Assembly (NCBI RefSeq): GCF_901543175.1
Contig: NZ_LR594040.1
Coordinates: forward strand, 992,001-1,056,000
Reading direction: 5' to 3'
Length of the DNA: 64,000 nucleotides
DNA from: Streptococcus australis
GTDB taxonomy: Bacteria > Bacillota > Bacilli > Lactobacillales > Streptococcaceae
A program made the translations under genes and the position numbers. A model generated the notes under the pieces. That model was given only the letters and a program-made list of their open reading frames with translations, had not been told where the DNA came from and did no database searches. Positions 16,939 to 25,531 of the stretch are shown here, piece after piece (the first letter of the stretch is position 1; the number at the start of each line of letters is the position of its first letter).

Positions 16939-16973
16939 AACATATGCTTACATTCTTTCACAAAATACAAAAA

Positions 16974-16999
16974 GAAAATCCCAGTTTATCGGGATTTTC
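16974..16999 (-). terminator. Terminator after the MATE gene
   Basis: GAAAATCCC pairs perfectly with GGGATTTTC, and the minus-strand side continues into TTTTTG. Confidence 0.9.
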
Positions 17000-17027
17000 T
17001 ATAAATTAAAACATTTTTTCACAAAGT

Positions 17028-18383
17028 TTATTTGACATTGGAAACTTCAAAACTTTTCATAATTGTTTGCAAACGCCATTGATAGAGGATAGCACTAACG
17101 ACTAAACTCGCTATCAAACCAATCCAGTAAGAATAGGCTCCCAAAGTTGTTACTTGGTCTAGTAATAAGCCTAATGGAATGGACACAGCCCAGTAAGCAA
17201 TTACACCAAGATAAAAGGGAACTACCGTATCCTTGTAACCTCTCAAAATTCCTTGTAAAGGAGCTGCAACGGTGTCAGCTAACTGGAAAAATAGACTATA
17301 AGTTAGGAAGGTTGATGTTAGTTTAATGAAGTCAGGATTATTTCCATATAAACTGGCTACGACATCTCTCAAAATATAGAGGAAGCTTAAGGTAAAGCCT
17401 GCAAATATCAACGCTATCCAACGACCAATTTTGATATAGGTCTCGGCATCATCAAAACGCCTAGCCCCAACCTCATAAGAAACAACTATGGCCATGGCAG
17501 AGGAAATGCTCACAGGAAAGGCATACATGAGAGTTGAGAAGTTCATGGCTGACTGGTGGCTGGCAATAATCATAGACGAAAATTTAGCCATAATCAAACC
17601 AACGACAGAAAAAATAATCACCTCAGCAAAAACTGTACCACCGATTGGTAAGCCCAAGCGAATCCCTTCTTTGACCTTTACTAGATCAAGTGGAAGCGGT
17701 TTTTCTAGATGAAACTCTTTTAACTTTTCCTGTTTTAAAAGGATAATAACAGAGATACCAAGGAGACACCAGTAAGCCAGGGAAGTACCTAAGCCTGCTC
17801 CTGCTCCACCTAACTCTGGAAACCCAAAGGCACCGTAAATTAACAAATAGTTAAATCCACAATTTAAAGGAAGCAATAAGAGCATGAGGTACATAGATAG
17901 CTTGGTCAGACCGATTGAATCAAGTAGCGATCGAATAACACTGAAAAGCAATAAGGGAATAATTCCGATAGACAAATACCAAAGATAAGAAACCGCAACT
18001 GCTGCCACTTGTTCTTCTAGTCCAATATGGTTTAAAACGGGGGGCGCTAAGAATATTACCATCCCGAGCAAGATCAAAGACAGTCCAAAAGCTAAATAGA
18101 TGAATTGGTAAAAGTCAGATGCTACTTCTTCCTTTTTTTCTCGTCCCAGATGATGTCCTATGATGGGAACCATAGCCGAAACAATCCCTGTTAAAAAAGT
18201 GAAGAAAGGATTCCATAAACTCGTTGCAGTTGAAACGCCAGCCAAGTCCATGGTATTGTACTGCCCCGTCATGGTTGTATCGACAAAAGAGGCAGAATAA
18301 TTGGCAAACTGATAAATCAGGATAGGAAAAAATATCTTAAGAAATAAGACAAACTTATCTTTAAATTGATGGGTTGGGTACAT
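17028..18383 (-). CDS. MATE-family efflux transporter
   Basis: The 451-residue membrane protein has about 12 hydrophobic segments in two homologous halves, with the MATE features FVDTTMTGQYN near the start and PIGGTVFAEVIIFSVVGLIM at the start of the second half. The family exports cationic drugs or metabolites in exchange for Na+ or H+. It lies 41 bp after pyrC and is the last gene before a strong terminator, so it is probably in the ung-mutX-pyrC transcript. The substrate cannot be told from the sequence. Confidence 0.88.
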   Translation of the reverse strand: MYPTHQFKDKFVLFLKIFFPILIYQFANYSASFVDTTMTGQYNTMDLAGVSTATSLWNPFFTFLTGIVSAMVPIIGHHLGREKKEEVASDFYQFIYLAFGLSLILLGMVIFLAPPVLNHIGLEEQVAAVAVSYLWYLSIGIIPLLLFSVIRSLLDSIGLTKLSMYLMLLLLPLNCGFNYLLIYGAFGFPELGGAGAGLGTSLAYWCLLGISVIILLKQEKLKEFHLEKPLPLDLVKVKEGIRLGLPIGGTVFAEVIIFSVVGLIMAKFSSMIIASHQSAMNFSTLMYAFPVSISSAMAIVVSYEVGARRFDDAETYIKIGRWIALIFAGFTLSFLYILRDVVASLYGNNPDFIKLTSTFLTYSLFFQLADTVAAPLQGILRGYKDTVVPFYLGVIAYWAVSIPLGLLLDQVTTLGAYSYWIGLIASLVVSAILYQWRLQTIMKSFEVSNVK

Positions 18384-18424
18384 AAGTGCTCTCTATTCTT
18401 ATAGTTTATAGAGCAGAGTCCCAT

Positions 18425-19693
18425 CTAGTTCTGGTAAACAATTTGTCCCTTGCAGATAGTATATTTGACCTGCCCTTTTAATGTTTCACCGATAAATGGT
18501 GAATTGGCTGATTTTGAAGCAAAGTCTGGACCAACAGTACGATCAGCCTTGTCATCAAAGATAGTGATATCGGCTGGACCATTCTCAGCCAAGTAACCTG
18601 CTTCAAAGTTATACAATTTAGCTGGATTAACAGTCATTTTTTCTAGCAATTCCATCAAGCTGAGCTCACCAGCTTCGACCAAATAAGTCAAACCGAGAGA
18701 TAGAGAGGTTTCTAAGCCAGTCATACCAGATGGTGCTTTGGTAATATCCTCTACATTCTTCTCGTCTGCATGGTGAGGCGCGTGGTCTGTCGCGATTACA
18801 GAAATGACTCCCGACTTGAGACCTTCAATCACGGCACGACGATCTGACTCCAAACGAAGCGGAGGATTCATTTTAGCATTGCTACCTTGAGTCAAGAGGA
18901 GTGCTTCTGTCTTTGAGAAATGCTGTGGCGCTACTTCTGCTGTGACTTGCGCACCCAGACCTTGAGCGAACTCCACAACCTTGACACTTTCCTCCTTAGA
19001 CAAATGCTGGATATGAACATGAGCCTTGGTTGCATAGGCAATCATAACATCACGCGCAATCATAGCGTATTCTGCTACACCTGTCGCACCACAAATCTTG
19101 AAGTGGTCTTTAGCAATGTTTTCATTGAAGCCAAGAATACCGTTCAAACCAGGGTCTTCCTCATGAAGGCAGACAAAGGTACCTAGTTTCTTGGCAGTTT
19201 CCAAGGCTTCTTTGAGAACCTTGCTGCTTTCAAGCGGAATACCATCATCAGAAAATCCAACAGCTCCAGCTTCTAAAAGTGCCTTAAAGTCTGTCAAATC
19301 ATGCCCATTAAAATTCTTAGTAATAGTTGCTACTGTTTTGACATTAATTCTTTCCTTGGCAGCTGACTGGAGAACTTCTTGAAGAGTCTCTACATCCGAA
19401 ATGGTTGGACTAGTATTAGCCATCATGACGACAGTGGTAAAACCACCTGCAGCAGCCGCTAGGGCACCAGTATGGATATCTTCCTTGTGGGTCTGACCAG
19501 GTTCACGGAAATGGACATGGATATCGACCAAGCCAGGTGCAACTACAAGACCAGTAGCATCAAGCACCTCTGCTCCTTCTTCCTTGATTTCGGCAGCAAT
19601 CTTGACAATTTTCCCATCTTGGACTAAAACATCACACACTTGATCCAAACCAGACTTGGGATCCATTACACGACCATTTTTGATTAGTAGCAT
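18425..19693 (-). CDS. pyrC: Dihydroorotase
   Basis: Dihydroorotase closes carbamoyl-aspartate to dihydroorotate in pyrimidine synthesis. Metal-binding motifs are [10 protein letters not shown] (residues about 57-66), the HEED and HIQHLS segments with later His ligands, and ATDHAPHH with the catalytic Asp. The 422-residue length fits the long class I enzyme of Gram-positives. It is 12 bp after mutX, so it is in an operon with the nucleotide-care genes mutX and ung. No PyrR-type attenuator is visible upstream of the gene; the other pyr genes are elsewhere. Confidence 0.94.
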   Translation of the reverse strand: MLLIKNGRVMDPKSGLDQVCDVLVQDGKIVKIAAEIKEEGAEVLDATGLVVAPGLVDIHVHFREPGQTHKEDIHTGALAAAAGGFTTVVMMANTSPTISDVETLQEVLQSAAKERINVKTVATITKNFNGHDLTDFKALLEAGAVGFSDDGIPLESSKVLKEALETAKKLGTFVCLHEEDPGLNGILGFNENIAKDHFKICGATGVAEYAMIARDVMIAYATKAHVHIQHLSKEESVKVVEFAQGLGAQVTAEVAPQHFSKTEALLLTQGSNAKMNPPLRLESDRRAVIEGLKSGVISVIATDHAPHHADEKNVEDITKAPSGMTGLETSLSLGLTYLVEAGELSLMELLEKMTVNPAKLYNFEAGYLAENGPADITIFDDKADRTVGPDFASKSANSPFIGETLKGQVKYTICKGQIVYQN

Positions 19694-19705
19694 CTGCTTT
19701 CTCCT

Positions 19706-20170
19706 TTATTCATAAAAATCAACTTGGGTATCCAACAATTTATCCCCATCATAAACAAACTTAGCTGAGAAGAAGGGTTTGTCCTCTAAAAGCCACTCAA
19801 CAAAGGTGTGGTCACCTTCCCAAGTCGGCTTACTCAAGACCTCATCATAGGGAACCCATTCTAAGGTCCCCTCATTGCAGTCAATCAAGTCACCCTCAAA
19901 CTCTGTCACCTTAAAAACATAGGTGTACCAGTCTAAATCTGGCGTGAATTCAGGAAAAGTGATAACACCTTTAAGGACTGGCTTGGCTTTCAGACCTGTT
20001 TCTTCAAGAATTTCACGCGCTGCACATTCCTGTGGAGTCTCCCCTCGCTCTAGCTTACCACCCACACCAATCCATTTACCTTCATGGACATCATTGGGCT
20101 TTTTATTGCGATGGAGCATGAGTAGTTCTTTTCCGTTGTCAATGTAGCAAATCGTCGCTAACTGAGGCAT
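19706..20170 (-). CDS. mutX: MutT/Nudix hydrolase (8-oxo-dGTPase type)
   Basis: The 154-residue protein has a perfect Nudix box: GGKLERGETPQECAAREILEETG (residues about 36-58, key residues G, E, R-E-x-x-E-E and G). MutX of S. pneumoniae, which it resembles, removes 8-oxo-dGTP from the nucleotide pool and lowers A-to-C mutation. It sits 9 bp after ung and 12 bp before pyrC, so uracil and oxidised-base defence share a transcript with pyrimidine synthesis. Activity on other Nudix substrates is possible. Confidence 0.9.
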   Translation of the reverse strand: MPQLATICYIDNGKELLMLHRNKKPNDVHEGKWIGVGGKLERGETPQECAAREILEETGLKAKPVLKGVITFPEFTPDLDWYTYVFKVTEFEGDLIDCNEGTLEWVPYDEVLSKPTWEGDHTFVEWLLEDKPFFSAKFVYDGDKLLDTQVDFYE

Positions 20171-20179
20171 TTTTTCTCC

Positions 20180-20833
20180 TTATCTAAGCCAATCGATTGG
20201 CTCTTGTCCTGTCTCTCTTAAGAATGCATTGGCCTTGGAAAAAGGCTTGGAACCCCAAAATCCTCTGTAAACAGATAAAGGACTGGGATGGGCTGATTCG
20301 ATAATCAAGTGGTGAGGATTGGTGATCAAGGTCTTCTTCTTACGTGCATAGGCTCCCCAGAGTACAAATACTACAGGTCTGTCTAGATTATTTACAACCT
20401 GAATCACGGCATCTGTAAAAGGCTCCCAAATTTGCCCAGCATGACCATTAGCCTGACCAGCAGGAACGGTCAAACAAGCATTGAGAAGTAAAACTCCTTG
20501 CTCAGCCCAAGCAGTCAAATCATGAGATGCTTTAACTCCAATATCATCTGCCAATTCTTTCAATATATTTTGTAAGGAAGGCGGAGCTGGGATAGAGTCA
20601 GGTACAGAAAAACTCAAGCCCTGTGCCTGACCTGGTCCGTGATAGGGGTCTTGCCCTAGAATCACCACCTTAACCTCTTCAAGCGGTGTTGTCAAGAGAG
20701 CTTGAAAAACTTTTTCCTTGGGCGGATAAATAGTTCCCTGAGCATAGACTTGCTCCATAAACTGATTGATTTTCCCAAAATAACCCTCAGGTAATTGCTC
20801 CTTAATCAAAGCATGCCAAGATGAGTGTTGCAT
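20180..20833 (-). CDS. ung: Uracil-DNA glycosylase
   Basis: The family 1 enzyme removes uracil from DNA. The catalytic [20 protein letters not shown] (Asp and His), [16 protein letters not shown] and the C-terminal [19 protein letters not shown] loop with the second active His are all present. I placed the start at [10 protein letters not shown] (217 residues), with GAAGGAG upstream; the open frame runs 20 codons further but crosses the promoter. A -10 box TATAAT lies at 20864-20869. It is the first gene of ung-mutX-pyrC. Confidence 0.95.
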   Translation of the reverse strand: MQHSSWHALIKEQLPEGYFGKINQFMEQVYAQGTIYPPKEKVFQALLTTPLEEVKVVILGQDPYHGPGQAQGLSFSVPDSIPAPPSLQNILKELADDIGVKASHDLTAWAEQGVLLLNACLTVPAGQANGHAGQIWEPFTDAVIQVVNNLDRPVVFVLWGAYARKKKTLITNPHHLIIESAHPSPLSVYRGFWGSKPFSKANAFLRETGQEPIDWLR

Positions 20834-20871
20834 AAAGCTTACTCCTTCATTTTTACTGCCTCTATTATAGC

Positions 20872-20897
20872 AAAAAGTGGCTATTGAAACCACTTTT
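20872..20897. terminator. Terminator after the HAD phosphatase gene
   Basis: AAAAAGTGG pairs with CCACTTTTT, at the HAD gene stop and just upstream of the ung promoter. Confidence 0.75.
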
Positions 20898-21589
20898 TAC
20901 AGTTTATCTAAACAATCCAGTAAGTCTTGGTAAGAATGAACTTCATAAGTCGGCTGGGCTCGCGACTTATTTTCCAAATGATGGGGATTGTACCAGATAG
21001 TGTCAATCCCAGCATTATTGCCACCTTGAATATCTGCTGTTAGGGAATCTCCAATCATCAGCGCCCTTTCTTTATCAAATCCAGTAATCTCTTGACCGAT
21101 TTTTTCATAGAATAGTGCATCAGGTTTTTGAGTTTGCAACTGCTCAGAGATAAAAACTTGGTTGAAATAGGGAGCAAGACCCGATTGAGCCAAACGACCT
21201 GTTTGAATAGCAGTAATACCATTTGTCACAGCGTACAGGTCATAATCACGCTCAATGAGACTGTCCAAAAGTTCATGAGCGCCTGAAAGAGTTTGCCCCT
21301 GCTGGGCTAGAAAAAATTGGTAGCGCTGGGCAAGTAAAGTCCCGTCCTTCTCCAGTCCAAAATGAGCAAACAAACGTGAAAAGCGCGTGTTAACCAGCTC
21401 TTGTTTGCTGATTTTCTTTTGCTCCAAGTCCTTCCAGAGAGCCTTGTTCATAGGAACGTAATAGTCTTTGTAGGCTTGGATATCCGCAACTCCTTCTTCT
21501 TTTAGAAGTTGCGTCAGAGCCACATCCTCAGCAGCATCAAAATCAAGCAAGGTGTGGTCAAGGTCGAAAAGTAAAAATTTGTAGGGCAT
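20897..21589 (-). CDS. HAD-superfamily phosphatase, YjjG type
   Basis: The 230-residue protein has HAD motif I FLLFDLDHTLLDFD (residues 5-18), motif II AVTNG, a conserved Lys in QKPDALFYEK and motif III MIGDSLTADIQGG. The helical cap lies between residues 20 and 95. This pattern and length fit YjjG, which dephosphorylates dUMP, dTMP and non-canonical pyrimidine nucleotides. That fits its place beside ung and mutX, but the substrate is inferred. An extended -10 box, TGGTATAAT, lies about 80 bp upstream; the start has AAAGGAAAT. Confidence 0.85.
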   Translation of the reverse strand: MPYKFLLFDLDHTLLDFDAAEDVALTQLLKEEGVADIQAYKDYYVPMNKALWKDLEQKKISKQELVNTRFSRLFAHFGLEKDGTLLAQRYQFFLAQQGQTLSGAHELLDSLIERDYDLYAVTNGITAIQTGRLAQSGLAPYFNQVFISEQLQTQKPDALFYEKIGQEITGFDKERALMIGDSLTADIQGGNNAGIDTIWYNPHHLENKSRAQPTYEVHSYQDLLDCLDKL

Positions 21590-21707
21590 TAAATTTCCTT
21601 TCTAGGGGACAAAAGATTCAAAAGGGGGGATTCATTTAATGATTAGTTTTAAAATTTAATAACACCATTATACCATAGGAAATAATGAACAGATATATAT
21701 TTTTCAA

Positions 21708-21911
21708 TTAGCCAATGCCACAACTAAATTGATAGTCTCCTACTGAAACTTCTTTTCGCTTATTATCAGAGAGATGACTTGTTGCAACTTCAGTATCAGG
21801 TGCAACAAGTCCCTTAAGTCCATCCATCAAAAGTTTAATTCCAGGATCCAGCAATATTCCAGAATTATACCTTGTATCTAAAACATCGTGTATGAAGATT
21901 AATATCTTCAC
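21708..21911 (-). CDS. Small unrecognised ORF (67 aa)
   Basis: The frame begins MKILIFIHDVLDTRYN and ends VGDYQFSCGIG. It is isolated between the HAD gene promoter and a terminator next to a tRNA-like relic. No clear ribosome-binding site is seen. The last 20 residues, with one Cys after polar and aromatic residues, could suggest a small secreted or modified peptide, or the tail of a lost gene. I recognise no family. It may be a real peptide, a relic or chance. Confidence 0.3.
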   Translation of the reverse strand: MKILIFIHDVLDTRYNSGILLDPGIKLLMDGLKGLVAPDTEVATSHLSDNKRKEVSVGDYQFSCGIG

Positions 21912-21971
21912 TATTTAACGATTTGTAACAATCCAAACGATTACAGAGTTTATTCCAAACTTTCACCGTAC

Positions 21972-21995
21972 AAAAAAGCCACATTGTGTGGCTTA
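21972..21995 (-). terminator. Terminator after the tRNA-like relic
   Basis: AAGCCACA pairs with TGTGGCTT, with TTTTTT on the minus-strand side. Stable tRNA genes often end in this way. Confidence 0.8.
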
Positions 21996-21998
21996 AAA

Positions 21999-22081
21999 TG
22001 GAGCGAAAGGGATTCGAATCCTTTGGGCTATTTGTGTTTTATAATTAATTTTAGGGATATATTTCAAAGGTTACTCACTCC
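21999..22081 (-). pseudogene. Degenerate tRNA-like sequence, possible att relic
   Basis: Reading the minus strand, GGAGTGA at the start can pair with TCGCTCC at the end (one G-U pair), followed by an unpaired A, as in an acceptor stem of about 83 nt. The 3' part has a T-arm, AAGGA-TTCGAAT-CCCTT, but the universal G53-C61 pair has become A-C. The middle is AT-rich and shows no normal D or anticodon arm. It is either a decayed tRNA or the 3' tRNA copy left by an integrated element. Confidence 0.4.
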
Positions 22082-22320
22082 AATAAGCCCGTTTACCACC
22101 AGATTTGAAATAGAACTCTTCATTGTATTACCTCTTTCCATTGTAGCGACCGCTATAACAGTTTGAATTAAATCGCATAGAAGTGACATGTCCAAATTAA
22201 TCCCAAACCAATTAAATACTACCACACACCTCAACAATCCGTTTTTTAAGATTGCTCAAGTCTATGTTCAATGATTATATTATAGCATAAATAACCTACA
22301 ATCCATCCGAACAAACTTGT
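22082..22320. other. AT-rich gap, no gene seen
   Basis: Together with the relic this makes about 400 bp without a credible gene, between the small ORF and the SUKH gene. The one open frame over it is antisense to the tRNA-like sequence and has no ribosome-binding site. Confidence 0.5.
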
Positions 22321-22890
22321 TCAATAAAAATTACTTGTCCAGAAAGGAACTTCTTTATATTTTTTTGAGTCAGATACAAGTCGCTTATGTCCGAATTCAA
22401 CCTCAAAATAATCATACAAATCCATTCCATAATAGATAATATCTAAATCTACAATAGATAAAACGGGCATTTCCTTATTTTCAAATATTGGAAGAAAACG
22501 ATGCCCATATAAAGGAATTAGAGGGGGAGCTGATTCTAGCATTTTTCTTATTTTCTTATTTTTCTCTTCTACCCTAGCAGGCTCTAGTCCCCAGGAAATA
22601 TCCCAAACTATTTCATCGATACTTTCCAAAATTCCATTATAAGGACTCGCTAATCTTTCTTTTATAGCTGCTATGTTTTCAACTGAAAAATCTCTCCAGT
22701 TATAAAAACGTTCTGAAACAGGCAGTATATTTTGATAAAATTCCAACCACTGCTGGGGAAATTTTACATTATATATTTTCTCATTTTTTCTTACTTCCTC
22801 ATCGCTTAAGCCTTGCTCTATCTGGATATTATTCTTAAGCAATAGCTTTTTAATCTTGTCTATTTTCATTTTTAAATCATTTTGCTTCAT
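22321..22890 (-). CDS. SMI1/KNR4 (SUKH)-family immunity-like protein
   Basis: The 189-residue protein shows the SUKH pattern: a helix with GLSDEEVRKNEKIYNVKFP (residues about 27-45), PQQWLEFYQNI, an internal region ending SAPPLIPLYGHRFLP, then PVLSIVDLDIIYYG. SUKH proteins often neutralise nuclease or deaminase toxins delivered by neighbouring cells. No toxin gene is next to it, so it may be an orphan immunity gene guarding against kin. Other immunity-like genes follow on the same strand. The toxin target is unknown. Confidence 0.7.
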   Translation of the reverse strand: MKQNDLKMKIDKIKKLLLKNNIQIEQGLSDEEVRKNEKIYNVKFPQQWLEFYQNILPVSERFYNWRDFSVENIAAIKERLASPYNGILESIDEIVWDISWGLEPARVEEKNKKIRKMLESAPPLIPLYGHRFLPIFENKEMPVLSIVDLDIIYYGMDLYDYFEVEFGHKRLVSDSKKYKEVPFWTSNFY

Positions 22891-22954
22891 ATCTATTTTC
22901 TATACTCTCATTTGAAAATTTTAGGTAGATGTTAATCTTGTCCTTTCTACACCT

Positions 22955-23341
22955 TCAATATTCCTCATAAATAACTTCGATATCTTTATCTGAAATATTA
23001 ATATCAGATTCTAGTATAAAATGCTTAATATTATTTATTTCCTTATTCGTCAGAGACTCAGCTTAAAACTCAATAATGAAATCAATCATATCTTTATCTC
23101 CTGAAATGATAATGATAGCATCTTCAATATACTCTCCCAAAAATATTCGCTTCAAATGCAGATAGCCAGTTGAGGGAGTGGAGAAATATTCCTTCCAATT
23201 TATAGTCTCTGAATAGTCCATATCTACATTCTTATAGAAAAAGTGTGAATGGTCTATTTGATGACTAGTATCCAATAATTTCAACAATCTATCTATTACA
23301 ACTAACTCGGTTATAACTATTCTCAGTTCAATACCTAACAT
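22955..23341 (-). pseudogene. Immunity-like gene split by an in-frame stop
   Basis: The ATG at 23341 opens a 92-codon frame (MLGIELRIVITELVV to DMIDFIIEF) ending in TAA at 23063. The same frame then continues for 35 codons (AESLTNKEINNIKHFIL to VIYEEY) to a second stop at 22955. The fit of the second part, also rich in Ile, Asp and Glu, suggests one ancestral protein of about 128 residues broken by a nonsense change. AGGAATGAG is a usable ribosome-binding site. I do not recognise the family, but its place between SUKH and Imm40-like genes suggests an immunity role. Confidence 0.45.
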
Positions 23342-23394
23342 AATCTCATTCCTATATAAATAATTTAAAGATTGGGCTATTAGTCCGTGTCTTA

Positions 23395-23466
23395 CTAGGG
23401 CTTCATCTCAGGTTCTTTATATACTTGCACTTGTTTAAATCTCGATAAAAGGGAATTATTCAATGC
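23395..23466 (-). pseudogene. Short C-terminal gene fragment
   Basis: A frame bounded upstream by a stop reads ALNNSLLSRFKQVQVYKE and ends PEMKP before TAG. The residue mix and natural-looking C-terminus suggest the tail of a deleted protein. It has no start codon. Identity is unknown and this could be chance. Confidence 0.3.
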
Positions 23467-23566
23467 CTAAATTGTCAAATTAAGTTAGACTTTTCAAGTA
23501 ATTCAGAGAAACAAAGTAAGTATTTTTCGCAACTTAAACTCGTTACTTTTTGACTATCAATTCTAT

Positions 23567-23884
23567 CTATTCTGAAGTAACTACTGTAAAATAAAAATGT
23601 TTTCCATTACTATCTATATACTGGTTGATATAATCTTTTGCCACAGAAATAGACTCTAGTGAATCATTATCTTTATTTTTAGGAGAATAATACCAACTAT
23701 CATAAGTCAATTCAAAACCTCTATCTCTTTCTACATATACATCGCCACCAAGAATAATAAACTTTTTCGACTCTATCCAGTCTATATAGGCCAACATATC
23801 TTGATATGTATATGCATAACTTGCAGCACCCAATTCTGCTAACGATTGACCTCTATTTTCAAAATTAAATTTACCTAGTTTCAT
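23567..23884 (-). CDS. Imm40-like immunity protein
   Basis: The 105-residue acidic protein has LAYIDWIESKKFIILGGDVY (residues about 31-50), then FELTYDSWYY and a C-terminal YFTVVTSE. This pattern reminds me of Pfam immunity family Imm40, small proteins that protect against polymorphic toxins, but I cannot run the profile. The gene is intact, with its start in MKLGKFNFEN. It lies in a run of minus-strand immunity-like genes with sizeable gaps, more like genes gathered singly than one operon. Confidence 0.55.
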   Translation of the reverse strand: MKLGKFNFENRGQSLAELGAASYAYTYQDMLAYIDWIESKKFIILGGDVYVERDRGFELTYDSWYYSPKNKDNDSLESISVAKDYINQYIDSNGKHFYFTVVTSE

Positions 23885-23946
23885 ATGATTGGACTCCTAC
23901 TTCTTCATTTCCCCAAACGACTATGTCTCTGAGTAGTTCAGCTACT

Positions 23947-24669
23947 CTACTCAGAAAAACTTAGTGGCACAATCTCTACATCCCCAAGATTATCAACTGA
24001 GTAACGTTGACTACCATTTTTAAACCAGCGTTCTAGAACAACATCGTAGAGCATGAAGTGGGATTTTTCGTTAATCCAATCTTCATCAATCCCATGGGGT
24101 TTTAAATACTTTAGTACTTCGTTTGGATTTGTTATCTGAAAATTTGGTAAGCCTTTAGTCGAGCTAAAACTATAGGAACTTTTTAAATGTAGCTCTACAT
24201 CAGATTCTTTTCCACTCTTCACTTCTATATTATAACCAATTAACCCGTAAGCTAATGATTGATCAGATTCTGAAATTTCAATAGTTTGTTTGAGCATCTT
24301 ATCTCTATAATCATAGTCAATAAAAAGATATCTGCCATTAGGTAACGATCGTCTATACTCAATTAGAAATGTTTCTTCAATACCTACATACACTAATATA
24401 GTTTCACTCTCAGATAAGCCTGATTCAAGACTCATACCAACTATAATATCCTTATCGCGATATGATTCACCTCCGTCAACAGCTTTACTAAAATCAGCGA
24501 GTCCAGGTAAAACACCACTATTTATCTCTGCATAGTTCATTTCTAAAAAGACATTACTTAAAGATTCATACACTCCCTTATAATATTTCTTTTGATAGAC
24601 ATGATACAGACCAAACAAAGTTAGAAAAACCAATACAGTTATGACTAAGATTTTTAAAATTTTTTTCAT
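23947..24669 (-). CDS. TipC-like immunity protein, N-terminal membrane anchor
   Basis: The 240-residue protein starts MKKILKILVITVLVFLTLFG, a single membrane helix or uncleaved signal, then a soluble domain outside the membrane. Size, topology and spacing of VFLEMNYAEIN, LPGLADFS and LPNFQITNPNEVLKYL suggest the TipC family. In S. intermedius TipC blocks TelC, an LXG toxin of the type VII secretion system that attacks lipid II outside the cell. No LXG toxin is nearby. The family call is tentative; the membrane anchor is clear. Confidence 0.55.
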   Translation of the reverse strand: MKKILKILVITVLVFLTLFGLYHVYQKKYYKGVYESLSNVFLEMNYAEINSGVLPGLADFSKAVDGGESYRDKDIIVGMSLESGLSESETILVYVGIEETFLIEYRRSLPNGRYLFIDYDYRDKMLKQTIEISESDQSLAYGLIGYNIEVKSGKESDVELHLKSSYSFSSTKGLPNFQITNPNEVLKYLKPHGIDEDWINEKSHFMLYDVVLERWFKNGSQRYSVDNLGDVEIVPLSFSE

Positions 24670-24743
24670 CTAAATTCTTTTCCTCAAAATACTTCCATAT
24701 AACCTTTCTGCTATATTTGAAATCAAATTAATAATAGACTCCC

Positions 24744-25247
24744 CTACCCCAACTCCTTGGCTATTCTGCTCTTTTCAAGTTTCCCCTTGGTAATTCGTTT
24801 CCATAAAACAAGTGGGTTCAAACTATAAGATAGGCGTACAAGGAAATAATTAACCCATTCGATTAGGTCAAAAAGTTGTATCAGTGTAGCTAAGATAGCC
24901 ACTTGGAAACTCTGGGTGTTCCAGAAAATAAAAGGAAAGCCTGAAATAAGTAAAACAAGGTCTAGTATCCTGAGACCACCATATAGTTTGGGCACACTTC
25001 CACTTCCGAACTGAGGATTCGACAGTCTTCTAATCAAAATTGCCCAATAGATTGAACCTTGAAGCAAAATAAATGTCAGCAAAGACAAAGGATAGAAAAT
25101 CGTGACTAGACTCCTCCAATCACCAAGTCGATTTTTCAAAAGGAAAAAACACAACCAGAAGGATAGGGTGGCTGCAAGTTCTCCCAAACAGAGGGATCCC
25201 AACTCTTTTCTAACTTTCTCTTTTTGTATGTTCATCATCTCCCCCAT
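24744..25247 (-). CDS. Small integral membrane protein, function unknown
   Basis: The 167-residue protein has four hydrophobic segments: LCLGELAATLSFWLCFFLL, SLLTFILLQGSIYWAILI, ILDLVLLISGFPFIFW and FQVAILATLIQLFDLI. The C-terminal tail is basic (KRITKGKLEKSRIAKELG). The start is uncertain: ATG codons lie at the first, fourth and fifth positions, close to a GGGGGAG run. It is last in the immunity-like gene run in map order and first in transcription. I do not recognise a family. A role in immunity or secretion is only suggested by context. Confidence 0.6.
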   Translation of the reverse strand: MGEMMNIQKEKVRKELGSLCLGELAATLSFWLCFFLLKNRLGDWRSLVTIFYPLSLLTFILLQGSIYWAILIRRLSNPQFGSGSVPKLYGGLRILDLVLLISGFPFIFWNTQSFQVAILATLIQLFDLIEWVNYFLVRLSYSLNPLVLWKRITKGKLEKSRIAKELG

Positions 25248-25354
25248 CTATCTATCATCCTATATCAGAAAAAAGCCATTTGAAGCATTTTCTAGTCAAC
25301 ATTTCTCAGAATAGAGGTATTCTAAGCATCGAACAGCTTGCTTCCTTTAATATC

Positions 25355-25382
25355 AATGTAATTCTAAACTTAGAATTACATT
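25355..25382. repeat. Perfect 13-bp inverted repeat, 2-nt loop
   Basis: AATGTAATTCTAA and TTAGAATTACATT are separated by only AC. There is no GC-rich stem or adjacent T-run, so it looks more like a protein-binding site or cruciform than a terminator. It sits in a 283-bp gap. Confidence 0.6.
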
Positions 25383-25531
25383 AAAATAAATGTTTTAGAC
25401 CTATTCTAAGTCTATGATAGCCTTAAATTTTAATTTTTGAAGGATTCTAAAGCTAGAAGAGCTCAAAAATCACGAGAACTAAGCTATTCGAAGCTTAGAA
25501 GAACCTTTGGTGAATTTCAATAGTACTTCAA

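Noticed and set aside
21984..22166. Plus-strand 60-aa ORF over the tRNA-like relic
   Set aside because: Its start WSERDSNP-type sequence is a typical antisense reading of a tRNA 3' end; no ribosome site.
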